Positions 1 through 11,415 of a stretch of DNA of 64,000 nucleotides are shown here, one piece after another (position 1 is the stretch's first letter; the number at the start of each line of letters is the position of its first letter). The DNA is taken from positions 17,812,030 to 17,876,029 of the forward strand of contig JAKZAP010000016.1 of NCBI GenBank assembly GCA_023053575.1, read 5' to 3'. This DNA comes from Branchinecta lynchi (taxonomy: Eukaryota > Arthropoda > Branchiopoda > Anostraca > Branchinectidae). The translations under genes and the position numbers were made by a program. A model generated the notes under the pieces. It made no database searches. It saw only the letters and a list, made by a program, of their open reading frames with translations, and was not told the DNA's origin.

Positions 1-44
1 ATCAGTTGTACCTACAACTTGAAACGAATAAATCAATCATTTTA

Positions 45-403
45 CACTGTCAGAAGTTTCATAAGAGATAACACGAGGATGCGCGGTTTCAACAGATAAT
101 GCGTAACAGATAACACTTCGGATTTTATCTGTTGTGTTTGAAAATATTATGCATGAAATGTTATGCATAACAAGCTTTGTTAGGAAGAGCAAACAAAGCA
201 TCTACTGACTGTATTCCTTGTCGCCGTGATGTCGGGAAACTCAGCAGATACTTTTTGGCGGTTTTTCGGTTCTTCCTGATGGTAACGCTTGTTATGCATA
301 ACATTTTGAAACACAACCGATAATATTCGAAGTGTTATCTGTTACGCATTATCTGTTGAAACCGCGCATCCTCATGTTATCCCTTATGAAACTTCTGACA
401 GTG
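45..403. mobile_element. Fold-back TIR element, CACTGTCAG family, copy 1
   Basis: Long terminal inverted repeats of about 130 bp: the left arm starts CACTGTCAGAAGTTTCATAA and the right arm is its near-perfect reverse complement. Both ends are bordered by TA. No transposase is present, so it is non-autonomous. A second, shorter copy lies at 45177-45415. The CACTG ends recall CMC/Chapaev-type elements, but the family is not certain. Confidence 0.75.
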
Positions 404-974
404 TAGTTAAGCAAATTCCTTTCTCTTCTCTTTCTAACATGAAAGTATAGGAATCTCAACATTTTATGTTAAACACAATTTTGTATAAATCGTAATAAGC
501 TAGGCTAAAAGAATACTGATAGGAATGACTGGAGGAATACTGATACTACGTGAGGTTTCGGAATGCCCTTATTGCAAATTATGAGTAAACAGTTCGCACC
601 CTGACCATTTCTGACCATATAAACAAAACCTAAATTTGTATTATGCAGTGAGAGACAAATTTAATATATAATGGAATTTTACAACAACAAAAATTCAGTA
701 CCATAACAGGCCTGCCACGTGAAAATCTATACAGATTTGTTTGTGGCAGGACTTAGCATCACTTAGCATAATTATATTGGGAACAAAAAAGAAAAGGAAA
801 AAAAAACAAATGCAATGAGTGGGCTGTCGCCAAACCTCCTAGATTTTAAAGCGCCACGGTTATTGCAAATAGTGCTCTGTATTAACACATAGACTTAAAA
901 GTTAGCATTTGAGGGTAAGGACATTTTCGTGTAACCCGAAAGACTAGAAAGTAACTGGTTTCGTGTGCTTAAAG
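404..974. other. Non-coding stretch, nothing recognised
   Basis: AT-rich sequence with stop codons in all frames. No splice-bordered exon, repeat arm or RNA gene was recognised. Confidence 0.5.
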
Positions 975-1405
975 CACTATCGGCACGTGACATTGTATTC
1001 ATTTAAAGCACTATCGCTACGTGACATTGTATTCATTTGAATCTGCAAATTAAAATAATAGAAAGAAGAGACATTTTAAAAATTGTCCTTTTGTATGAAA
1101 GATGCAATGTTTCAGTGCGTAGAATCGAGCGTGGCACACTGGCAGGTCTAATCACTTGGTAGGTTCCTCCAGACAGGGTTGTTCCACAGAGAAGTGTGTA
1201 TTTGTTGATAGAAAGTGACTGGTGACATGAGCTTAAAGCACATACCGATACATGACGGGTTGCCAATCATTCGAATCTGGAAATTAAAATAAGATCGATG
1301 TTGTTTGTTTGTTTCATTGCTTATAATCGAGCCTGACACATGCGCAGATCGAATCACTTCGAAGGTTCCTCCGGAAGAGTTTCCCCCATAAAAAAAGTAT
1401 ATATG
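975..1405. repeat. Degenerate two-copy direct repeat (about 245-bp unit)
   Basis: Two diverged copies in direct order. Each has a 'cttaaagca' block, a 'ttcgaatctg-aaattaaaataa' like block, an 'aatcgagc-tg-caca' block and a 'ggttcctcc' block. Part of the first block is itself doubled at 967-1037. It has no coding potential. The small minus-strand ORFs here are by-products of the repeat. Confidence 0.5.
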
Positions 1406-3046
1406 TTTCGAGATTAAAATTTTTGGGTTAATGTTCTTGTTTTGGTTTTGTTCGACGCCATTGGAATGCCCTAGTTAGCTTTTTATGCAATAAATCCATC
1501 TACATAGATTAGTAGCCCGCAAAGAGTACGGCCGCTATCATTCTACACATAGGCTTTTTCAAAGGACACCTCACACCACAAGTGTTCCAGGCTATACCCA
1601 CAGAAAATTGCACACGGCTTTGGGTGATTTGGCTGAGCAGCTCTCTTCATGCCCCTTGTCTTGGATGACAACCTTGGCAAAATCTGAATAACCGGTTTTC
1701 GAACGGAGTCAGCTCCCTGGAAGTCGGTCGCTTGATACGTCTCTGAGAAGAAATCGTGACAAGCGTGATAATCAGTCTTTTGTCAATAGAGGAGTTCTCT
1801 CCCCCTAGAGGGAGGTGAAAAATCTCAGGAACGAGAATGGGTTAATTACTATCATAAGTATGGCGTGTCCTTGAACGCTTCGACCGACCACACTGCGATG
1901 ATGTTACGAACACCGCTGCGTCATGGCCCAAACAAGCAACCATGCCGTCTCTTGCCGAAAGCTTCGTTCTGGAGCTTGTAGCGGCCTCAAATCGCAACCG
2001 TAAATGCACCAGGGACCTTAAAAGCACTAAAAAATCGTGCGTTTCAAATTCGGTGACCATTTCCTCATTTAACCCGACTTTCCTTTCCCTCGTCCTTGCA
2101 TCCCAATAAAAATTTCCCCGAGGGAGCTCATACCATTGTTTTCTTTCGATTCCAGCTTCTTGGAGGAGCGTGTCTCGCTAGTATTCTATTCTCCCCTTGA
2201 AGATTTAGTTGAAATTTCTAGAGGGGCTCTTATTTCCATTTTCCAAGCTTCTGGCGTTGATAAGTTGTAAGACGCTCGTTCCGAGATAGAAAGTAAGCCT
2301 TTTCCAACGGGAACCTCCAAGGAATTGGAAAAATTGCAGTTCTTGTCCTTTTTTTCTGAAATTCAGCCAGTGCTTCAGGGAGCCAGATATTTTCACTATT
2401 TATTTATTTTATTTTACTTTTTTGTCCGTGAACAACAAAGTGAAAACACGGAGTACATACAAAATAAGAAAAACAAAGAAGAAAAAAAATACCTAAACAG
2501 CTATAGAGCAAATACGAAGAAAATGACAGAAACTGCGATATTTTCCAAAAAAAAGACGGCGGATCTTGCATTAGCGGGGAAACCATGACTTGAAACGCCA
2601 GAATACTCTGCGGATGTTGCTCACTGTGGTGTCGGCGTTTCCGGGCTCGTATGAAATTTTGGAAAGGGATTTCGCTTCGACATAAAAAAAAAAAACCGTC
2701 CTATCGTCAAAATCAAGTTGATATAGTGTCTTTACTGCATTTTGGCCACCAAGAGCTCAATCTGTGGGAATTTTTTTTTTCGATGTTTTCAGTGTTCTTT
2801 TCTTCCTCGTTTTCTAACAAGGACGAAGAAACACGAGGGTCACGAGACTGAGAAAATTTGTTACTGAAAACCGGCCATCGGTAAAGTTGCCGGCCATCGG
2901 TTACCCTCGCTTGCGCATTGCGTATTTTTAGTGGCATTTCCGGTTGATCTTGCCGATGGGTTTGTGGGGCGGGTTCCCGTCTGGTGGCTAGTCGGGGAAT
3001 TATTAATATGTATTTATCTATAGGTTTGCTGTGTATTGCACCGGGT
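1406..3046. other. Non-coding stretch, no gene recognised
   Basis: No open frame here has recognisable protein features. A lone 'aaaggacacctc' near 1560 resembles the end of the TTAA element family found elsewhere in the window, but no partner end was found. A/T runs occur around 2460-2550 and 2685-2695. Confidence 0.45.
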
Positions 3047-5826
3047 TTTTATGGCACTTGAGCTTACTCAAGTGCCATATAGCGATTGTTATTTCTGTCC
3101 GTCAGTCGGTCTGTCGGTCTGTCGGTCCCGGTTTTGCTAGTTCGGGCACTTCCAGATAAGCTAGGACGATGAAACTTGGCAGGCATATCAGGAACTGGAC
3201 CAGATTAAATTAGAAATACTCGCTTCCCCGATCCGACCATCTGGAGGGGAGTGGAGGGAGGGGAAATCCGGAAAAATGAGGAAAAATGAGATATTTTTAG
3301 CTTACGAACGGGTTATCGGATCTTAATGAAACTTGATATATGGAAGGAACTCGTGTCTCTGACCCTCCATTTTAAATCCAAACCGGATCCGATGACATTG
3401 GTGGGAGTTGGAGGGGGAAACCGGAAATCTTGAAAAACACTTAGAGTGGAGGGATCCGGATGAAACTTGGTGGAAAGTACAAGCACAAGTCCTAGATACA
3501 TGGCTGATATAACCGGAACGGATCCGCTCACTTTGGGGGAGTTGGGGGGGGAGAAGTCCGAATTTGGAGTGATCCCGCGAGTTCCGTGCTTCCTGATGTG
3601 CTGGGACGATGGAAATTGACAGGCATCTCTGGGACCCGACCAGATTAAATAGGAAATCGTCAATTCCCCGATTCGACCATCTGGGGGGGGAGTGGAGGGA
3701 GGGGGAAGCCAAAATTTGAGGTATTTTTATCTTGCGAACAAGTCATCGGATCTTGATGAAATTTTATATTTAGGATGACCTCGTGTCTCAGACGTCCCAC
3801 TATAAATCCGGACCGGATCCGATGACACTCGGGGGAGTTGGAGGAGGGAACCGGAAATCTTGAGAAACGCTTAGAGTCGAGGGATCGGGATGAAACTTGG
3901 TGGGAAGAACAAGCACAAGTCCTAGATACGTCATTGATATAAGCGGACCAGATCTTGGCACTCTGGGGGAGTTGGGGGGGGGGGTCCGGATTTCTAGCGA
4001 TCCCGCGAATTCGGCATACTTCCTGATGTGCTAGGGCGATGAAACTTGGCAGGTATTTCAGGGACCCGAACAGGTTCACTCGAGAACAGCCGTTTCCCCA
4101 ATCCGACCATACTGGGGGGAGTGGATGGATCGGGAGTCCGGAATCTATTGGCGTGTATAACTTTTGAACGGGTGATCGGATCTTGATGAAATTTTATATT
4201 TAGGATGACCTCGTGTCTCAGACATCTCACTTTAAATCCGGGCCGGATCCGATGACACTGGGGGGAGTTGGAGGAGGGAACCGGAAATTTTGAGAAACGC
4301 TTAGAGTGGAGGGATCGGGATGAAACTTGGTGGGAAAAACAAGCACAAGTCTTAGACACGTCATTGAGATAACCGGACCGGATCAGGGCACTGTGGAGGA
4401 GTTGGGGTCGGGGTCCGGATTTCTAGCGATCCCGCGAGTTCGGCATACTTCCTGATGTCCTAGGGCGATGAAACTTGGCAGGTATGTCAGGGATCCGAAC
4501 ATATTGACTTGAGAACAGCCGTTTCCCCGACCTGACCATCGTGGGGGGAGTGGGTGGATGGGGAGTCCGGAATCTAGTGGCGTGCATAACTTTTGAACGG
4601 GTGATCGGATTTGAATGAAATTCGTCTGGTGAGCTATCGCCTCGAACGTTCAGTGTCACGTCCGGGTCGGGTCCGATACCTGTGGGGATGGAGGGGGGGG
4701 GGGGAACTCCAGAAACTCTAAAAGCAGAGGGATTGGGACGAAACTTAATGGATGGAACAAGCATTAGGCCTAGATGAAATTGAAGGAGCCAGATGGTTTC
4801 GGGGCTCTGTGGGGGGAGTTGAAGGGGTTTCCTGGAATTCCGGTAGTCGTGAGTTAGAATAGTTCCAGATGTAAAACGAAAACGAAACTTTGCAGGCATA
4901 TTAGCGACCCGAATTATCTTGACTTAAGAACCTGACACAACATACCCCTGGAAACTTCCGTTCCTAGATCCGAGCATCTTTTGGGGAGCACGAGAAGAGA
5001 AACATGGAAATTGACTTCTATAAATTGCAAACGAGTGGTCTGATTCGAGTGAAACTTTATGGGTGATACGAATCGATGGCATAGACATGTAAAACATGCG
5101 TTCGAACCATATGCGACCACGATTAGGGGAATTGGGGGTGGGGGGACTTTTGACATGCACAAAAACCAAACGGATGGACCGAATGAGATGCAAATTCGAC
5201 AGTGCCGAGTTTATGCGGCCTAGATTTGTTATTTGGCGTCCGGGCCGAATTCCGCCAAGGTAGGGGGGGGGGGGTACTGGAAACTTGCAGATAGGCTAAG
5301 CTCCAATTTCAATCAATCAATCAAGTTTAATCCGAATAGCTAAAAGCTAGAAAAGGAATAATTTCAGTAAAACTTGATGGACAGGAACAGGGAATTAAGA
5401 GATTGGGCCCGAACCGGCTCCGACAACGTTGGTGGGAGGGGGGGGGTTACCGGAACTTTCCAAAAATGCTCAGATTCGAGTGAAACTTGATAGATGGTAT
5501 AAAAGAAGATGCTTTAGGTGGTCGATTTTTTATATTCCGAACCAGATTCGGCCACGGTAGGTTGAGATAGAGTGGGTACCGGAAATCGTGTAGCACGTCT
5601 AGGGATCAAACAAATGGATTTATTGGGATGAAAGTTTGAACAGTCATGTGCATTTGCTACAGACAATCGAGACGATGCCGGAACTGCTCAGAAATGAGTG
5701 AAACTAAATATCCTATTTCTATTTCCGAACCGCATTTTTGGATGGCGGGTGTCTTTTGTGACTTTCTCATCTACTTTCTTGTACAGCCTACTCGTACAAG
5801 TGCCATATGAGCTCGTAGCTCTTGTT
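3047..5826 (+). mobile_element. Family B Helentron/HINE-like element, copy B1
   Basis: The 5' end (about 3051) begins ATGGCACTTGAG and folds on CTCAAGTGCCAT as a perfect 12-bp stem. The same CAAGTGCCATAT recurs 3' subterminally (about 5797-5808), followed by a hairpin GAGCT-CGT-AGCTC and the terminus CTTGTT. This is the asymmetric terminal plan known for Helentron (Helitron2) elements and their non-autonomous relatives (HINEs). The core is a tandem array of units containing 'gatgaaacttgg' and 'ccggatccga'. Three landmarks 'gatcccgcga' at 3571, 3999 and 4428 show a higher-order period of about 428 bp. No Rep/helicase protein is encoded. A LINE-type (ATTG)n tail in minus orientation sits at about 5303-5362. 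Confidence 0.7.
3150..4900 (+). repeat. Higher-order tandem array in B1 (about 428-bp unit)
   Basis: Each 428-bp unit contains several related sub-blocks, each with 'gatgaaacttgg' followed by a G-rich 'gggggagttgg' and a 'ccgga' block. The two central units (3571-3998 and 3999-4427) are the most alike. Long antisense open frames across this stretch come from the periodicity and G-richness and are not genes. Confidence 0.75.
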
Positions 5827-6505
5827 GTCAATTAACCTTGTATATCCGGCTCATTATCATTTGTAAATTAAAAGCTTAAACCCTGAACTGGACGCTTGTC
5901 AGAAAGAGACGAACTATCATTAATGTAATATCATTTGTTTCCAACAAATTCAGTTAATTCTCTGACAATTACCATCCTTTTCTCTAGCTGAAGACTCAAG
6001 ATTTTGGTGAGGATGAAACCTAGGGTTGATTGCGACTGTTTCTCCCCCAAACGTTACTAGTTCTTGGCCTTATAACTGCAGAGTTTATCAGTTTCTCTAT
6101 ATCCTGCCTAAAGCAAATGTAAGGAGCTCCACTTGTGGCAGACAAGTTTATGTTTCCCGGGGTCTCTGTAAAAACTGACGTCAGTAATTTTGTCTTCGTC
6201 TTTTCATGCCAGTCTGTTGTCCCATAAGCACTAACTTACTCATATGCCTCTACTGTTGATAGTCACAGCCGGATGGTTTCTTATCAGAGTGGAGCCCACG
6301 AACCCAACATACACCCTCTATTACCTTCCGTTAGAACCCCGAACTTTAAAGACGATCTCAGTATCTTGTCCAAGTGTTGTCCAAGTGTTATAGTTAGAAC
6401 GGCAAAACTGCACAAGCAGTTAGCTCCGTCTTTTCTCCCAGTTTGGCGATACCGGGATTCCTAAATTCCTCACATGTGCATCATGCATTTTCTGTGGCTA
6501 ATTGG
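5827..6505. other. Non-coding stretch between B1 and A1
   Basis: No recognisable gene. The 63-codon frame at 6273-6464 lacks family features, and no repeat arms were found. Confidence 0.4.
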
Positions 6506-7209
6506 ATTTTTTGGGATCCCAAAACGTAAGTGGAGGGATACCTATGACATCGCAAAAGTTGTCCGTCCGTCGGTCTGTAAGCACGATAACTCTCGAAAGG
6601 AATGAGATATTTTGATTAAGTTGGTGTGAGGATTGTTTGGGCCAAGGGTAAGGTCAAGTTCGTAGATGGGCTATGTAGCCTTATATTTGGGGTGGGGGAG
6701 GGGGTTCAAATTAAGGGACAAACAAAATATTTGGAAACAGCTAATGTGATAGTCGATTATGGGGTAAGAAGACATGCTGAGCACAATGGTGAAAATCATT
6801 TTCTCGCCGGACAAGTAGTTCGTTCGGAATCCGGCAAAAACCGGAAAGCTTGTTTCGTTTGAAGTTGATTAAATGTTTGATTTAGGGGTAAAAAGACATG
6901 CTGAACACGATGGTGAAAACTATTTTCTCGCCGAACAACTAGTTCGCCTGGAATCCGACCGAAACCGGAAAATATGTTAAAAGCAAAAGTTTTATCCGAA
7001 GTTGATTAGAGGATAGTTTTAGGGGTAAGAAGAGACGCTGAATCTGTACATGAAAATCATTTTTTACCCGGACATATAATTAGTCAGGAATCCGGTTGAA
7101 CCCGCATTTTTGATGAGCCTTGCAAAGACTGGATCTTGCGAAGACGAGACCCAATTGTATGGATAAATTCTTAGATTTTTGGGATCCCATCGACACCTTT
7201 GGTCTTGTT
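6506..7209 (+). mobile_element. Family A Helentron/HINE-like element, copy A1
   Basis: The 5' end carries the palindrome TTTTGGGATCCCAAAA followed by 'cgtaagtggagggatacc'. A conserved leader follows (GTCCGTCC-rich, then 'cacgataactctcgaa', 'gatattttgat', 'gtagatgggct'). The core is a tandem array of units near 137 bp with 'ccggac--gtagttcg--cggaatccggc'. The 3' end has a subterminal TTTTTGGGATCCCAT, a small ACC-TTT-GGT stem and CTTGTT (7201-7209). No protein is encoded; the short frames at 6626-6862 and 7120-7610 are repeat-derived. Confidence 0.7.
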
Positions 7210-8540
7210 GATAGACAAGCTATTTGTATTGATCTAACTCGTAGCGCCGACATGGCACTAAATACGTCGACGATTATATTTAATGTGTTACAGTACTTGA
7301 ATGTGTACAGTTATTACAAAAAAGAAAATAAAGCAGAAAGAGTATTAAGCAGAAATTGTATTTCAGCCCTGAAATATATATTCCCCCATACCCTGCTGTA
7401 AGTAGTTTATCTTTGCGAATATTTGTTATGTCTTCTGTCATGTTTGTTTTTTGTACTGATCGAATTGTCTTGCTATCGAGGACAGGAGTGCCTGAAATCT
7501 TATCTCGCCTTTATGGTACCCACAACAAAGGGTGGATTTGCAAGAAGCAAAAGGTGAAGATTGTATTTGGATCAGGAAATCCATGTTTGGATACGGACTT
7601 TAAAGCATAACTCTTACTAGAAATTATCTTTTCATGGTGAGATGGCGCAGGGATATCGTTTTCGAAAATACCATTATTTTTACACGAAACTAAAGAGTGC
7701 GCTTCTCAACTCTTTATAGCCTTCACGCTATCCGACGCGGCGGCTGGTCGCAAAATGTTTTAACAGTGAACCTGCTGTGGTTTAAAAGTGGGAAAACCAA
7801 TTAAAACAAAAAAAGTTTAACACAGAAGATCGACCTGATGGTCTGCCATGTCTCCAAAATTAAACATTACTGTGAAGCTTCTCGTATTCTTATGTGTCAA
7901 AGAGTTGTCGGTGAACCTTGAAAGCTTTCGTCGAAGTTTGCCTTGCATGACGGGCAAAACTCAGCTAGGCTGAAAAAGTGCTAAAAACCGTGAGTGGAAG
8001 AATGGCAAAAACCGGAGAAATTCAGAGGCTTATAATTCCATAAATGAGCTAGGGATGATAACAAGGTTAAAGGTTCTTTTAAAATAACCAATATATACAA
8101 AGTATTAGGTAACTCAAGGCTGAGAGTACAGCTCGAATGCAATTGAGCTACCGTTAAGCAACACTAAATATGCACACAAATTAAAAGTGTTCTCTTATCC
8201 AAAAGAAAAAAAAAAGAGACAGATTAACCAATCTTGGCAGAAATAAATAAAAAACAAATCCCGTGCCGTACGATACCATTTCCATCCCCCGCGCACCATT
8301 TTGAGACACAATTAATTTTACAACTTAAAACCAAGTGAGTCATAAGACATCTGGAGGCCTCATGGGCGAACCCCGGAGACCAACCCAATACTTAAAAAAA
8401 AAAAAAAAACATCCTTAAAAAAAAAAAAAAATATTTTTTCAAGCAAGACCAATGGTTTCAGTGGGATTCAAACAATTGGGTCATGTCTTCGCCATTCAGT
8501 CTTCGTCAGATTGCTTGAATATTTATACTGTTAAAATAGT
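7210..8540. other. Non-coding stretch, nothing recognised
   Basis: AT-rich, with no gene or clear repeat ends. Two adenine runs (about 8395-8410 and 8417-8431) close this interval. Confidence 0.4.
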
Positions 8541-8544
8541 GTTA

Positions 8545-8830
8545 AAAATGGATTCAGCATTTCTCCTTACCCCGATACCGAATCTCTAATCGATTTCAGA
8601 AACAACTTTGAGCTTCAACCAAATTTCCAGTTTCAGCCGAATTCGTGATGAACCATTTCTCCAGTAAGAAAACTAAGTTCAGATATGGATTCAGCGTAGC
8701 CCCTTACCCCCAATGAATATCTTATTAACTTATAAAACATACGTGTTTTTACCGTAAATTCGAAACCGCCTCTAAAGATAGGACTAAAGGACCCATCTAC
8801 GAATTTGACATGTACTTTAGTAAACCCTCA
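8545..8830 (-). repeat. Decayed family A fragment, minus orientation
   Basis: Blocks such as 'gattcagcat-tctccttacccc' and 'acccatctacgaattt' are the reverse complement of the family A core ('ggggtaa-gaga--atgctgaatc') and leader ('gtagatgggc'). Both termini are lost. Confidence 0.5.
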
Positions 8831-8934
8831 TTGAACAACATTTTAAACACCGGAAAGATTTCTTCTGATGGGGAAATTGTGTTTTTAGTGCTAATAAAGT
8901 ATTCAGTGTAAATTAAAAATATTAAGATTGTGTT

Positions 8935-9042
8935 AGTGTGTATATGCGCATGTAAGATTGTTCACTTTCTGTTTCGTTTTGTTGCATGATGGCCGGATGG
9001 CTTTAATGTGCAAATAAATCATTCAAATCAAAATCATTCATC
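8935..9042 (+). mobile_element. LINE 3' tail remnant
   Basis: The pattern 'ggccggatggctttaatgt' then 'caaataaatcattcaaatc' is a typical non-LTR 3' UTR ending in a short A/T-rich tandem. A very similar block, inverted ('gcccgatggccatcg' near 33850), caps the LINE remnant at 33838-34135. No coding part is attached here. Confidence 0.5.
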
Positions 9043-9439
9043 CTCGCTTGAATAAAACATATTTCCTCGTTTTAACATTATAGATCAACCCCTTCGACCT
9101 TCGATTACACTAGATCTCTCCGACGTCCATAGAATAAACAAATTAATGTCGTCATCCAACGCGCAGAGTTTTAGGCCTACAGGTTTGACAATAAAGGGAT
9201 AGGGGCTCCCGATGAAGAATTTGTCTCAAAATAGTACTATGAAGTAGTACGAAAAAGTTGCATGCAGTACTAACGATGCTACTACATGCTTCTACTTCAA
9301 GGCTACCGTGTGATTACATACTACTACTAGCAAGACTGGATGCTACTATGGCAAGACAGGATGCTACTGGATACTACTGCATAAGATTGGACCAGTCTGA
9401 GGCACATTAAATGATAGTATTCTTTGATATTACCTGCAA

Positions 9440-11415
9440 ATTACCTGCAAATTTGCAATTGCAGGCGAATAGGATTTCTCCTAATATACGCCTTCATGGG
9501 AGCTGTCTTGTTCAGGTTTCCAGTTGAATCTCCACTGTTTGCCTGACCACTCCTTGTCCAAATGTTGTTTGAGGCTATTTGTTGTTTGGCAGGTAACAGT
9601 GGAATCTGCTAGCGCGTTCCACAAGTTGATCGACCTACTTGTGAAGAAGTTCTGTGCATGCCGCTTCAGTACAGGCCTCTTCTTCAGCTTTTTTGGGTGG
9701 CCCTTGGTGGTTCCTCCTGTGTTTGGCACGAAAATGTTGGGTGGGATGTTGCTGCTCAAATTCTTGTACACAGCTATCATATCACCACGATTTCTCCTGT
9801 AGGCCATTGTGGGGATGTTCAGGGCTTTGAGTCGTTCTGGGTATGGGGTGCTTTGCAATCCTTTGACCATTTTCGTTGCACGTCGCTGGACACCTTCGAT
9901 AATCCGTTTGTCCATCTCGTATTGCGGGTATGCTAGTGATGAGCGACGTGTATAACTTGCTGATCGCCTTAGGACTCCTACTGCTTACAGTTCGCTTGAT
10001 GATTCCAAGTGCTCGATTGGCACTACTGACGACGTTTTGCGTGTGCTTGTGAAACTTGAGCTCGGTATCGATTAGCACACCAAGGTCCCTTTCGCAGTTG
10101 CTGCTCTCGATTACTTGTCTTCCGTTGGGGGTATCCATGGTGTATTGGTTGTGGGGGTTGTTATGCCCAATATGAATGACGTTGGTCTTCTTTGCGTTGA
10201 ACTTAGTTAACCAAGTGTCTGCCCAGGCTGTGAGTAGGTTTAGGTCCGCTTGGATACTTCTATGGTCGGCTGTTACGAAGAGCTTGGTGTCGTCTGCATA
10301 CAGGGTGTTTTTGTTTTTCAGAGGCTTACACATGTCATTGACATATATATTGTAAAGGGTCGGACCAAGGACACCACTGGTGACGGCAGTTTCGTCCGAT
10401 AGTGCTTGACATCCGTTACTACCCCAAATGCAGACTCGCTGAGTTCTGCCGCTAAGGAACTCCTAAATCCACTTGACTGTTTCCTCTTCTGTTCCAACGG
10501 CAACACAAGTCTCCTGTGGGCAATTTTGTCAAAGGCCTTCTCCTGATCAAGTAGGATCACATCGACAGGTATGTTTTTGTCCAACATGTCAGTTACATCA
10601 TGATATGTGTGGTGGAAATTTGTGTCGACTGACCTGTTGGGGCGAAACCCATGCTGGCCTTCGCTCAGGACTTTGTTTAACTCGAGGTGTTGCATAATGG
10701 CACTATTCACTATCCCCTCTATCAACTTTGCTACCACACTGGTAAGACATATGGGCCTATAGTTTTCTGCCTTGTTTCGTCCTTCTTTTTTGTGGGTTGG
10801 GATCACAGTCGCTTTTTTCCAGTCAGTGGGGACTTCTGAACGTTCTAATGAGATTTGGAATATCCTGGAGAGGGGTTCTGCAACTATTTCGGCTGTTTCC
10901 TTGAGGAGACGGGGTGGATTCCATCAGGGCCTATCGATTTTGAAGGGTCAATCATTGTCAGTCTCTTTCTCACGTCTGTCGTAGACACAGTTATTTTCTG
11001 CATTTTTGTGGGGATGTTGTAAGTGGGAGGGGAAGGAAGTTTTCCACTTGGTTCAGCTGTATACACACTTGTAAACTGTCTGTTAGATTCATTTGCCATT
11101 AGAATAGGGTCTGATATTTCAACACCATTTATGTCAAGTAGGTTGGGAATAGAGCGCCTGCCTGGTTTTGCTTGGGAAATATACTTTCAAAATTTCTTTG
11201 GGGACTCTTTGCTCTCCTCTGCAATCTGCTCTTCATACTTTTCTATAATTTGCCTTGAAGTCTTTCTTACTTGACTGGGTGCTGCTTTGAACTTTTGTTT
11301 GTTTTCATCTGAGTCATTACTTTTTAACTTTTTCCAAGCCTTGTTCTTCCTGTTAATTAGGTTAGGCATTCTCTTTGACATGTATGGTAATGTTTTTGGT
11401 TTTTTGACAAACTGC
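9440..11415 (-). pseudogene. CR1/Jockey-like LINE, frameshifted pol remnant
   Basis: Minus-strand pieces in order make one degraded pol. 11381-11187 is the linker after the endonuclease (KNKAWKK). 11099-10884 holds SKSIGPDGIHP. 10806-10318 holds YRPICLTSVVAKLIE and HGFRPNRS, then LDQEKAFDKIAH (RT motif A). 10395-9782 holds SGVLGPTLYNIYVNDM (motif B, in a shifted frame) and YADD (motif C). 9915-9481 is the C-terminal region with EGVQRRATKMV and SINLWNAL. At least four frame changes separate the pieces, and the endonuclease N-terminus is missing at about 11415, where the plus-strand LINE starts. It is dead by inspection. The clade call rests on the RT and C-terminal motifs and is approximate. 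Confidence 0.85.

Noticed and set aside
3313..4899. Series of antisense open frames (116-158 codons) as possible protein genes
   Set aside because: They follow the 428-bp tandem repeat and repeat the same low-complexity Ser/Pro wording. They have no start or splice context and no family motif.
7120..7610. Two plus frames after A1 as a small gene
   Set aside because: The first starts inside the family A 3' end and the second overlaps it in another frame. No motifs.
9524..9936. Plus-strand frames of 92 codons each
   Set aside because: Shadows of the minus-strand LINE C-terminus.
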